Shown one piece after another: positions 1-8,050 of a DNA stretch of 24,027 nucleotides (positions within the stretch are counted from its first letter, which is position 1; each line of letters starts with the position of its first letter). The stretch spans positions 1 through 24,027 of the forward strand of contig JADJNA010000039.1 in assembly GCA_016709305.1 (NCBI GenBank). Direction: 5' to 3'. Below the pieces are notes generated by a model. The model was given only the letters and a program-made list of their open reading frames with translations, was not told the origin of the DNA and searched no databases. This DNA comes from Candidatus Villigracilis saccharophilus. GTDB taxonomy: Bacteria > Chloroflexota > Anaerolineae > Anaerolineales > Villigracilaceae. Both the position numbers and the translations under genes were made by a program.

Positions 1-1
1 C

Positions 2-2566
2 GCTTCAGAATGGGTGCAAAAGAATCGCAACAAAAGTTATCTCCTACAAGGTTCAGACCTGGAAGACGGCGAACGCTGGATGACAGAATCAACAAAAAGC
101 GAGACGCGCGTGGTTGTTCCTTTGCAGGCGGAATATATCAGCACGAGCCGCAAGGTCGCGACACAACGCCAGAGAAACCTCACCAGCGGCATCGGATTCG
201 TTCTGGTACTCAGCATGATCCTTGGGATGTTCGCGATCCGCCAATGGTATCAGGCGGAAGTAAATGCTGATCTCGCGGAGGCAAATGCCGGCCTTGCCAG
301 AAACAGCGCAGCAACAGCAATCGCCAATGAGCATATTGCGGCAACCCAACAAGCCATTGCTGAACGTAACGCAGAGGTCATCCTCGAAAAAGACAATGAA
401 ACCAAAGCGCAGCGCAGTGCAGCCCAGGCGGCTATTTACCAGGAACGCGCATCCGAATTGGATACAAGCACTTTGCTGGCACTGGAATCATGGACACGCG
501 CAAAAACCAATGATGCTGAAAACGTACTGCGCCACAACATAGCGGCCATGCCGAAGCCTGTGGCACGCATCAAGCAAGGTGGAAGGATCGGGAATCTTTT
601 CCCCAGCATAGACGGAAAATATTTCGTCACCGCCAGCGATGATCAAACCGCCTGCCTGTGGAGCATGGAAGGGGATCAAAAATATTGTGTAAAACATCAA
701 GGAGCCATCACTGATGCCCTCCTGAGTCCAAACAGTGAGATGCTTGTTACAGCAGGAGAAGACGGCTTTGTAAGTCTCTGGAATGCGAATGATGGGACCC
801 CAATTAAATCCTTTGATTTCAAATCGACTGTATGGGATATCGATATCAGCGCGGATGGAAAATTCCTGGCTGCCGGGCGTGCGGATGAAAAAATATCACT
901 GATCGATCTAAAAACTTTAAGAGAGCAATTAAATTTCAACTTAAGCGCCGGTGAAATCTACGCGGTAGCTTTTAGCCCGGACGGCAAATATCTGGCGATG
1001 GGGACCCAAAAGGGACTGGTGACAGTCTGGCGCGTGCTGACTGAACTTTCCTACCCGGCTGCGTTGCACGAATCAGATATATTTGCCCTGGAATTTAGCG
1101 CGGACGGAAATTGGCTGGTCTCTGTCGGAGCAGACAGCACTGCGCGCGTATCGCGGACAGCGTTTGGGAACACAAAATATGTTTTATCCCACAATGACTG
1201 GGTTGAAGATGTTGCCTTCGGCCCGGATAATTCCTGGTTCGTGACAGCCTCAGACGACAACCAGGCACGGGTCTGGGATACAGCCACCGGCCGCGAAAAG
1301 TTCCGCATGAGTCATGCTGATTATGTACTTCGGGTTGACGTCAGCCCGAACGGTCAGTGGATCGCCACAACAAGCTTCGATAAAACAGCGCGTATTTGGG
1401 AAGCGACCACCGGGGCTTTAATGCAGGAAATTGCCCTGGATGCGGCGGGGACAGCCATATCTTTTTCATACGATAATGCACGTGTGATCGTTGGCGACCG
1501 TGATGGAAACGTCGGCGTTTGGGATATTTCAAGTTTGAATGCGCGCAATGGTTATATTGAATTCCCTGAAATTATTCACAAAGCTAAGTTCAGCTATACG
1601 GGTGAATGGGTAATTTTCAATACCGATGATAAAAATATCTGGCTCATCCCCTCCGACCAGCTCACGACACTCCACGATGGTACGCAGGGAACAAAGATCC
1701 TTTCGTTTAATAATCTCACGAATCAAACCAAGGTAAGCCCCAATTCAAAATGGATCGCCATCACAGAAACCTATGCCAGCAGGGCTGTTCTATACAACAT
1801 TGAAACAAAAGTGCTTCATACGCTGCCGCACCAAGCGGATATCAGCGGGATAGGCTTCAGCGCGGACAGCAAGCGCTTTGCAACCACCAGCGAAAAAGGT
1901 AAAAGCGTATTTGTCTGGAATGTCGACAGCGGAGAATTAATCAAGGAAATTCAGTTCGATAAAGTGGCATTCACGATCGCATTCAACCCGCAGGATGCCA
2001 CACTGGCGATCGGCTTTGCAGACAAGATCATGATCTGGGATATTGACAGCGGAAAAGAAATCGCCACCCTCCTACAAATCGGCGATATCAAATCTCTAAA
2101 CTTTAGCAAGGAAGGCCGCTGGCTGGCGACCACAAGCTCGGCAGGCGGCATTTCCGTGTGGAATATGAGCAATGGTATTCCCAGCGTCCCCACCTACAAT
2201 TTTCTACAGGACGGAAGCATTACATCGCTTGATTTCAACCATACCCAGCAGTACCTCGCCTCGGGCGGCTCGAACGGATACGCCTATATCTGGGATCTAT
2301 CCAATGGACAGGAAGTTGCGCGGCTACCCCACAATAGTTCAGTCAAAGGCGTTTCATTTTCTCCATCCAGCGATCAGCTTCTAACCGTATCAAAAAAGAC
2401 AGTAAATGTCTGGGATCTCGCGCAAATCGAATTCACCAATAGGGAAAATATTTCCGAACTGGCGTGTTCAAAATTGACAGAAAACTTCTCTCCCAGCACC
2501 TGGATATTCTTCTTCCATGAGGAAAAGTATCAACTGATCTGCCCAAATTTACCGCAAGGCCAATAA
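2..2566 (+). CDS. Membrane-anchored WD40 double-propeller protein, probably C-terminal part of a TIR-TM-WD40 protein (5' truncated by window)
   Basis: The frame is open from base 2, so the N-terminus lies outside the window; the GTG at 14 is only an internal codon. The first ~45 residues (motifs SYLLQGSDLEDGERW and PLQAEYISTSRK) resemble the linker that follows the TIR domain in bacterial TIR-WD40 proteins; that assignment is from memory of the family. A single hydrophobic segment (about residues 60-80, GFVLVLSMILGMF) is followed by an Ala/Glu-rich coiled coil (about 85-160). From about residue 190 to the end there are roughly 15 WD-type strands ending in forms such as ACLWSM, RVWDTA, RIWEAT, MIWDID and YIWDLS, enough for two seven-bladed propellers. 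The likely role is a membrane-tethered sensor or scaffold of a conflict system, with the enzymatic TIR outside the window. It is the first visible gene of a three-gene operon, with a 21-base gap to the next gene. Confidence 0.8.
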   Translation, partial: ASEWVQKNRNKSYLLQGSDLEDGERWMTESTKSETRVVVPLQAEYISTSRKVATQRQRNLTSGIGFVLVLSMILGMFAIRQWYQAEVNADLAEANAGLARNSAATAIANEHIAATQQAIAERNAEVILEKDNETKAQRSAAQAAIYQERASELDTSTLLALESWTRAKTNDAENVLRHNIAAMPKPVARIKQGGRIGNLFPSIDGKYFVTASDDQTACLWSMEGDQKYCVKHQGAITDALLSPNSEMLVTAGEDGFVSLWNANDGTPIKSFDFKSTVWDIDISADGKFLAAGRADEKISLIDLKTLREQLNFNLSAGEIYAVAFSPDGKYLAMGTQKGLVTVWRVLTELSYPAALHESDIFALEFSADGNWLVSVGADSTARVSRTAFGNTKYVLSHNDWVEDVAFGPDNSWFVTASDDNQARVWDTATGREKFRMSHADYVLRVDVSPNGQWIATTSFDKTARIWEATTGALMQEIALDAAGTAISFSYDNARVIVGDRDGNVGVWDISSLNARNGYIEFPEIIHKAKFSYTGEWVIFNTDDKNIWLIPSDQLTTLHDGTQGTKILSFNNLTNQTKVSPNSKWIAITETYASRAVLYNIETKVLHTLPHQADISGIGFSADSKRFATTSEKGKSVFVWNVDSGELIKEIQFDKVAFTIAFNPQDATLAIGFADKIMIWDIDSGKEIATLLQIGDIKSLNFSKEGRWLATTSSAGGISVWNMSNGIPSVPTYNFLQDGSITSLDFNHTQQYLASGGSNGYAYIWDLSNGQEVARLPHNSSVKGVSFSPSSDQLLTVSKKTVNVWDLAQIEFTNRENISELACSKLTENFSPSTWIFFFHEEKYQLICPNLPQGQ

Positions 2567-2587
2567 GAATAAAGAGGAATCATAACC

Positions 2588-3919
2588 ATGGAAACTACAC
2601 CTCAACAAGTTCCCCCCATCCTGGAAGTAGCGTGGAAAGAATATGGGCAGCTCGACACCGTCGCCGGAGCACGCTCATTAGCGCATACAAACCTGAGGAA
2701 ATGGATCGCAATATTTGGCGTATTGGCGGTCTTGTTTGCAATTCTTTCTGAAAAATATCCCGCCAATTTCCCGGCCATCGGCGCACTGCTCTTAAAATTT
2801 TTCTTGATCTCTGCGCCTATTACAGCATCAGCGCTTGCGGCTTATGCCAATAAATTCTTCGCCGCCGGAGACTGGTTAATCACCCGCGCAGGTTCCGAGG
2901 AAATATTAAAAGAAATTTACCTCTACCGTACCATCCTTAAGAACTCAAACACACGCCGCGCATATCTGGAAAAAAGATTAAATGAAATTCAACGGACCGT
3001 TTTCCGCGGAATGAACGGCGAATTGATCATGGAGAACTATACCGGGATTATTCCTCCGCCTCCCCGCTTTAACCCCGGGAATCCCAACTGCGACCCGGGC
3101 TTTAATGACCTGAGCGGGGATGAATATTTCAAATTTCGTCTTCTAGATCAGTTAAACTGGCATGTAAGAAAGGTAAACCAAAGACAGAAAGATCGAATCC
3201 GTCTGCAGGTACTGATTCTCAGCTCCGGGGTCGCTGGCGCGATATTGGCGGCGCTCGGCGGAGAGTTAACTTTATGGGTAGCCTTGACAGCTTCTTTAAC
3301 CACAACATTTATCGGCTGGCAGGAATTACGAAACCTTGATCTGATTGTACGGAATTACAGCCATGTGATCGTGGAATTAAGAATTATCTCGGATCATTGG
3401 CAAACCCTGGAAGAAAGCGAACGCACACAATCAGAGTTTTATAAAATGGTGCGTTCCACAGAGGATATGCTTTGGAGCCGCAATGTTGAATATATCAAAG
3501 CCATGCAGGAAGCTCTTAAGGAGTCCAGCCTTGAGGAGGAAGCCGGCTTGATCAACCGCGTAATACAGGAACAACGCGACTCGGATCAACGCCTCAAGGC
3601 TGAAATGGTGGAGGCAATTGTTGAACAAACAAAAGTAGCGCTTGAAGAATCTGAGGAAACCATTACCGAGGCTTTCAAGGAAGCATTAGGCACTCTCGCT
3701 GAAGAAGCCTCTTCAGAACTGGTACAGTCAGAACTCGCATCCATGCAAACGGCGATCCACGAAGCAATGGAAACTATTACAGAACGGATGGGTTTGTCCT
3801 CCTCGCTAAAGACAATCGAAACAGAATTTGAAGGGGTAGAAATCGGGGGCAATACTCCCATGAGTGTACTTAATGACCTCATATCCCGTTATCCGAAAAC
3901 ACCAGATGTAAAAGGATAA
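2588..3919 (+). CDS. Protein with two SLATT/DUF4231-like membrane modules
   Basis: 443 residues. An AGAGGA ribosome-binding site lies about 10 bases before the ATG. Two transmembrane hairpins are visible: residues about 37-54 plus 63-84, and about 206-223 plus 226-243. Each sits in a SLATT-like context: a preceding W/Y...R-rich helix and a following helix ending in a form such as LRIISDHWQTLEESE...MLWSRN. SLATT proteins are known as two-TM proteins predicted to form pores or sense ligands next to nucleotide-signalling effectors; pore formation here is inference. After the second module comes a long acidic helical tail (about 300-420) rich in Glu, likely coiled coil. The ends of genes 1, 2 and 3 are only 2-21 bases apart, so the three should be co-transcribed. 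The duplication of the module within one chain is unusual. Confidence 0.72.
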   Translation: METTPQQVPPILEVAWKEYGQLDTVAGARSLAHTNLRKWIAIFGVLAVLFAILSEKYPANFPAIGALLLKFFLISAPITASALAAYANKFFAAGDWLITRAGSEEILKEIYLYRTILKNSNTRRAYLEKRLNEIQRTVFRGMNGELIMENYTGIIPPPPRFNPGNPNCDPGFNDLSGDEYFKFRLLDQLNWHVRKVNQRQKDRIRLQVLILSSGVAGAILAALGGELTLWVALTASLTTTFIGWQELRNLDLIVRNYSHVIVELRIISDHWQTLEESERTQSEFYKMVRSTEDMLWSRNVEYIKAMQEALKESSLEEEAGLINRVIQEQRDSDQRLKAEMVEAIVEQTKVALEESEETITEAFKEALGTLAEEASSELVQSELASMQTAIHEAMETITERMGLSSSLKTIETEFEGVEIGGNTPMSVLNDLISRYPKTPDVKG

Positions 3920-3921
3920 TC

Positions 3922-5262
3922 ATGACTGAAACAAATGCGATCCCCCCAAAAGACGATTCAACAGATACGAGTAAACCCGCTGAAACGGCACAGGCTCCCG
4001 TCGAAACCGTAAAACTTGCTGAAAAGGTAAGCGCAGCCGTCCCTGTGGTTTCCGTGAAACAGGAAACTATAGCAGCAGTTGAAGCAGCAGTTGAAGCAGT
4101 AGTTAATGAAAAAATGGAAGAGGCGTATCGTTCAACGCGGATCGAAACCCGTCCACACGCCTTCGTCATCATGCCGTTTGGGAAAAAGAAAGGACCGGAT
4201 GATCTGGTTTTTGATTTCAACGCCATTTATAAAACTTTGATCAAGCCCGCGCTGGAAATGGCAGGCTTTGAGCCGTTCCGCGCAGATGAAGAAACCGCAT
4301 CAGGCGATATCCTGACAGATATGTTCCAGGAACTCCTGCTTGCCGACCTGTGTTTATGCGACCTGAGTATTGACAATGCCAATGTTTTTTATGAATTAGG
4401 GATTCGCCACGCATTTCGTAAAAGAGGCGTAGTACATATTCAAGCTGGTCGCGCGTATATGCCTTTTGATATTTTCAATGTCCGCACACTGCCTTATCAT
4501 GTAACCAAGGAGGGTGTACCGGATCCTAATTATAAAAAAGCTGACATTCAAGCGATCGCCCGTCTGGCAAAAGATACCTGGACATCTGATCGTGACGCAA
4601 TCCATAGCCCTATCTTCAATTTATTAACTGGCTTAAAAGAACCGGAACGAAAAATGCTCAGAACAGCCTCAGCGACAGGCTTTTGGCGGGAATTCAAAGA
4701 ATGGATGGAAAAGGTCACAATAGCGCGCCGCCAGAAACGGATCGGAGATATCCTTTTACTGACAGAGGAGATTGGGAATCCGCTCATTAAAGAGGATGCG
4801 ATTGGTGAGGCCGGCAAGGCGCTCGCGGATATGGGAAGATATGAACTTGCTCTCGTTCAATACCGAAAAGGATTGGAAGTGAATGCCGAAAACATAGCTT
4901 TCCGCCGCGAAGAGGCGTTCCACTTAAACCGAATTGGCAAGATCGATGAAGCCATCGTTAAGTTAGAAAAATTCCTGTCAGATTTCCCAAAAGACAGCGA
5001 AGCCACATCATATCTCGGACGCATTTACAAGGAAATGTGGGTTGAATCCTGGGAGAAGATCAGCGATAATACCAAGCGTATAAAAACCGCTTTTGATTCT
5101 TATCATTGGCTGATCAAGGCAGTCAATATCTATATGAAAGGCTTCCAAATCGATCTTGACAACTTCTATCCCGGGGTTAATGCGTACACCCTTTCATACC
5201 TCGCGATCTACCTCGCAGATAAATTTGATAACAAAAAAGACCCGGATCCTGCGATCGAATAG
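3922..5262 (+). CDS. Deoxyribosyltransferase/TIR-like + TPR protein, ASK1 N-terminus-like; N-terminal part of a gene split by an in-frame TAG
   Basis: 446 residues, starting 2 bases after the SLATT gene with an AAAGGA ribosome-binding site inside that gene's end. Residues 1-75 are a low-complexity Glu/Ala/Val linker. Residues 78-175 form a Rossmann-like domain with HAFVIMPFG (80-87) and DNANVFYELGIRHAF (151-165). The Asn...Tyr-Glu-Leu-Gly pattern is that of the nucleoside deoxyribosyltransferase/TIR-like superfamily, with Glu158 as the expected catalytic residue. Residues about 270-370 are TPR-like helices. This matches the bacterial TRAFs-binding/DUF4071 architecture related to the MAP3K5 N-terminus (family knowledge). 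The reading frame continues after the TAG at 5260-5262 without any shift into the next entry, so both entries were probably one 795-residue gene. As it stands the product would be truncated before the SLOG-like domain. Confidence 0.75.
   Translation: MTETNAIPPKDDSTDTSKPAETAQAPVETVKLAEKVSAAVPVVSVKQETIAAVEAAVEAVVNEKMEEAYRSTRIETRPHAFVIMPFGKKKGPDDLVFDFNAIYKTLIKPALEMAGFEPFRADEETASGDILTDMFQELLLADLCLCDLSIDNANVFYELGIRHAFRKRGVVHIQAGRAYMPFDIFNVRTLPYHVTKEGVPDPNYKKADIQAIARLAKDTWTSDRDAIHSPIFNLLTGLKEPERKMLRTASATGFWREFKEWMEKVTIARRQKRIGDILLLTEEIGNPLIKEDAIGEAGKALADMGRYELALVQYRKGLEVNAENIAFRREEAFHLNRIGKIDEAIVKLEKFLSDFPKDSEATSYLGRIYKEMWVESWEKISDNTKRIKTAFDSYHWLIKAVNIYMKGFQIDLDNFYPGVNAYTLSYLAIYLADKFDNKKDPDPAIE
4072..4107 (+). 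repeat. Three tandem 12-bp units inside the linker of the ASK1-like gene
   Basis: GCAGCAGTTGAA occurs twice in a row (4072-4083, 4084-4095), followed by a diverged third unit GCAGTAGTTAAT. It encodes repeats of Ala-Ala-Val-Glu in the low-complexity linker before the deoxyribosyltransferase-like domain, so unit number changes would keep the frame and only alter linker length. Confidence 0.8.
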
Positions 5263-5274
5263 ATCTGCGAATAC

Positions 5275-6309
5275 ATGCCTGAACTGCGCGGCGCTCTCCT
5301 TTTTGGACTCGAAGCCAAAATTCAACGCGAATCAGTCGATTACTGGACTCTCATCTCACTGGCGGAATTAAGAGTGCTCACCGCAGACAACCCATCCAGT
5401 GTCACGCGTGCCTGCCGCACTGCGCTCACTGCTTCAGCGCGAAATATCAATTACCTGACAAGGACCTTAAACCAATTAAACATTCTTAAAGCGATCGGGG
5501 TGCGTGAAGAATTTGTGCAGGCAGCCATGTCCACGCTTCAAGAAGAGATCGATCGTATGAACGAAGATGATAATGCTTTATCAATGAGAAAAGCCTCAGC
5601 CACTGGGGAAGATAATGAGGGACAAGTGTTCCTCTTCACCGGTTATATGATCGATTTTCCAAGCAAGGAACAAAAGACCTTCCCTGCCGATAAGGAGGCT
5701 GAACTTCGCACTGAGATCCGTAAGAAGCTAGAAAAATATAATGCTGGTCCAAACGACCTGGCCTTTGTTGGTGGACTTTCCGCAGGCAGCGAGATCATCT
5801 TTGCCGAAGTCTGTGCTGAAAAGGGAATCCACGTCGAAGCCCACCTGCCCCTGCCGGAATCTGCTTATATACGGGAATTCGTCTCGCCCGGCGGCGAAGC
5901 CTGGGTGGAGCGATTCTATAAGATCCGCAGCGACCCGCATGTGGATGAAATGTACCAGATGGAAAATGTCGGCGTTCACAAGGATGGAGATGATCCTTAT
6001 GAACGCAACAATCGCTGGACGTTATACTCGTCTCTGCTGCGCGGCATAGACAAGGTCCGTTTGATCGCAGTCTGGAACGGACAAGGCGGAACCAGATCCA
6101 AAGATCGGGATGCACGTCTGGTGCGCCACATGATCGACTTGATGCGGAACACAGGCGGCTCCATCGAGCAGATCAACCCTGCAAAATATGCCCATAAATT
6201 TATTGACGGAGCATTTGACGGGTTGCCAGACCTAAGCAAACCTGCGCCAGCGCCCTTACCTAAAACGCCAAAAGTGCGCCAGTCAGACAAAAGCAGGAAG
6301 AAGATGTAA
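5275..6309 (+). CDS. C-terminal SLOG-like domain part of the split ASK1-like protein
   Basis: This is in the same frame as the preceding gene, separated only by TAG at 5260-5262. The codons from 5263 read ICEYMPELRG, so the protein-like sequence begins before this ATG. No Shine-Dalgarno sequence precedes the ATG, so independent translation is doubtful. The first ~100 residues continue the helical repeat region. A Rossmann-type domain then runs from about residue 118 (VFLFTGYMID) through a Gly-rich loop (FVGGLSAGSEIIFAE) and a second strand ending in HLPLPES, followed by WVERFYKI. That pattern is characteristic of SLOG/LOG-like nucleotide-binding domains found at the end of bacterial TRAFs-binding-domain proteins. 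A Lys/Pro-rich tail ends at 6309, 22 bases before a strong terminator. Whether this half is made by stop-codon readthrough, by re-initiation, or not at all cannot be told from the sequence. Confidence 0.65.
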   Translation: MPELRGALLFGLEAKIQRESVDYWTLISLAELRVLTADNPSSVTRACRTALTASARNINYLTRTLNQLNILKAIGVREEFVQAAMSTLQEEIDRMNEDDNALSMRKASATGEDNEGQVFLFTGYMIDFPSKEQKTFPADKEAELRTEIRKKLEKYNAGPNDLAFVGGLSAGSEIIFAEVCAEKGIHVEAHLPLPESAYIREFVSPGGEAWVERFYKIRSDPHVDEMYQMENVGVHKDGDDPYERNNRWTLYSSLLRGIDKVRLIAVWNGQGGTRSKDRDARLVRHMIDLMRNTGGSIEQINPAKYAHKFIDGAFDGLPDLSKPAPAPLPKTPKVRQSDKSRKKM

Positions 6310-6330
6310 GCTTGCTGCTGATCTTTCGGT

Positions 6331-6373
6331 AGAAAATCCCAAAGGTATGCAAAACCTTCGGGATTTTCTTTTT
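6331..6373 (+). terminator. Intrinsic terminator of the TIR/SLATT/ASK1-like operon
   Basis: AGAAAATCCC (6331-6340) pairs perfectly with GGGATTTTCT (6360-6369). The hairpin extends inward with AAGGT (6342-6346) and ACCTT (6354-6358) around a 7-base loop, with one A/C mismatch between the two stems. A T-run follows (6369-6373). It lies 22 bases after the stop codon at 6309. The convergent acyltransferase gene ends at 6446, so it may also help to stop minus-strand transcripts. Confidence 0.85.
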
Positions 6374-6445
6374 ATCTGCACACATTTTGAAACTTGACAC
6401 CGATATTTGTTCTCTTTTCAGCCTTAATCCATGCTCGCCCATATC

Positions 6446-7894
6446 TTATGTGAATTTTGAAAGAGATATGAAACGTGCATTAATATATTGGATCAACGGA
6501 CGGGATAAATAAATGGAAACAAATACAAGTATGCTGATCAATAGCAGGATCGACCTCGGAAAACTCTCCACCCAGCCTGATATCCATGCAAAGTAGATAA
6601 ACATCGTGAGTGATACGCCGCCCGCTAGAATCGCCAGACTGAGCGAACGCCAGGAATGATTTGTGTAAAAATGAAAAACGATCATAAAAACAAAAAACAA
6701 TACAATTCCAACACGGAGGGTTAAATTCTGAGTACGAATGTAGCCATCAATTTCATTACCGACTCGAATTAGAAAACTTAACTTTACCATGATGAAGATC
6801 AGAGAAATATCCACCATCATAAAAAGGAGCGCAAGCGGGTAAGCTCTCAGCCAATCTCTTGCAGGACGCTCAATATACTTATAAACTAGAATACATAAAA
6901 TGATTGAAGCAGGCACGTAAATAATGACCATAACACCATTCGCCAATGCACTTCCCGTCAGTTCAAGATAACGCTCAAATAACCAGCGGAAAGGGACATG
7001 TAAAATGTACAGGGCATAACTCGATTCTCCCAACAAAACAAGCCAGGGATGCCTCAAGCCATGCGAAAGATAGGTTGCATCCATCGCGAGTGCCAATACG
7101 ATGATCAGGAAGAACGGCGCCAACAGACCTTCATCCAAAGAAAAACTTTGTGGAAATGACGGCAGGAATCCGCGCAAAGAAAGAATTAGCAGAATAAAAA
7201 CCAACGAACCCCAAAAAAGAATTTGATTATTAAATTGATTTATTTTTTGTTCAGAATTCACAACGTACCAGATCCCGCCTGCCACCCCTAATAAAAATGC
7301 GTTCAGATGGAAGATTGGAAAATATGCCAATAGGTATTTTTCTTCTGGCATGAAGCCTATCATCAAAGTCGAATGGATCACCTGACTGACACCCCAAAAG
7401 ACCAGCGAAATCCAAATTACCCGCTTTACAGGTTGGCGCGCCAAAAATATTATTAAGAACGGAAAGAGCATGTAAAAGAAAGTTTCGACTGACAACGACC
7501 AAGCCGCAATATTAAAGGTTTGAGCATACCTGGGAAACCAGGCTTGGTATAAAAAAATATTTGCCAATACCTTGTCAGGTTTAATTTTTGACAGGATCTC
7601 AATATAGTAAAGACATGTCAAAATGAAAGAGAATATGTACACTGGATAGATTCGAGAAAATCGGGCCAGCCAATATTTTGAGAAAATAAAAGGCTTGCCG
7701 GGTCGATAATAAACAAGAGCCATCACAAACCCTGACAATACATAAAAATAGCTTACTGCGGCTGGACCTGCAGTAAGCATCGGTAAAAACTTAAAAATAT
7801 CCAAATTTCGCGCACTATGAAATAAAACCACTGAAAGCGCGGCAATGAAGCGGGTGGTGGTTAATTGATCAAGTTTTTTTGTTTCTTGAAGCAT
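6446..7894 (-). CDS. Acyltransferase family 3 integral membrane protein (OafA/YrhL-like)
   Basis: 482 residues and strongly hydrophobic with many transmembrane segments. The N-terminus has the acyltransferase-3 signature: LTTTRFIAALSVVLFHSAR with the conserved Arg and catalytic His, then YFYVLSGFVMAL and WLARFSRIYPVY. SLSVETFFYMLFPFL follows further in. The family moves acyl (usually acetyl) groups across or at the membrane onto sugars of surface polysaccharide, peptidoglycan or antibiotics. The substrate here is unknown and no glycan cluster is adjacent. The chain is longer than the usual ~350-400 residues because of a C-terminal extension (about 355-475) with about four more hydrophobic helices. 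A run of Gs (GGGGG) directly abuts the ATG, so ribosome binding looks weak or atypical. The gene looks more AT-rich than the flanking genes. Confidence 0.88.
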   Translation of the reverse strand: MLQETKKLDQLTTTRFIAALSVVLFHSARNLDIFKFLPMLTAGPAAVSYFYVLSGFVMALVYYRPGKPFIFSKYWLARFSRIYPVYIFSFILTCLYYIEILSKIKPDKVLANIFLYQAWFPRYAQTFNIAAWSLSVETFFYMLFPFLIIFLARQPVKRVIWISLVFWGVSQVIHSTLMIGFMPEEKYLLAYFPIFHLNAFLLGVAGGIWYVVNSEQKINQFNNQILFWGSLVFILLILSLRGFLPSFPQSFSLDEGLLAPFFLIIVLALAMDATYLSHGLRHPWLVLLGESSYALYILHVPFRWLFERYLELTGSALANGVMVIIYVPASIILCILVYKYIERPARDWLRAYPLALLFMMVDISLIFIMVKLSFLIRVGNEIDGYIRTQNLTLRVGIVLFFVFMIVFHFYTNHSWRSLSLAILAGGVSLTMFIYFAWISGWVESFPRSILLLISILVFVSIYLSRPLIQYINARFISLSKFT

Positions 7895-7960
7895 CCCCCG
7901 ATTTTACCTTATCCATTAAAAATCCCTCTCAACTGCGATTCGTACCAGGCGTTATGAAGA

Positions 7961-7994
7961 ATCAATGCGCCCCCAAATCAGAGAGCGCATTGAT
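7961..7994 (-). terminator. Stem-loop downstream of htpG, putative terminator
   Basis: ATCAATGCGC (7961-7970) and GCGCATTGAT (7985-7994) form a perfect 10-bp stem around a 14-base loop. It lies 57 bases after the htpG stop on the minus strand and 67 bases before the acyltransferase start. Only a weak T-rich stretch (TCTTCAT on the minus strand) follows. It could be an inefficient terminator between the two genes or an RNA-stabilising stem. Confidence 0.5.
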
Positions 7995-8050
7995 CACCAG
8001 GTTTATTTCATACCGCCAATGAAGATATCGATTTACTTAAGAATTAAACA

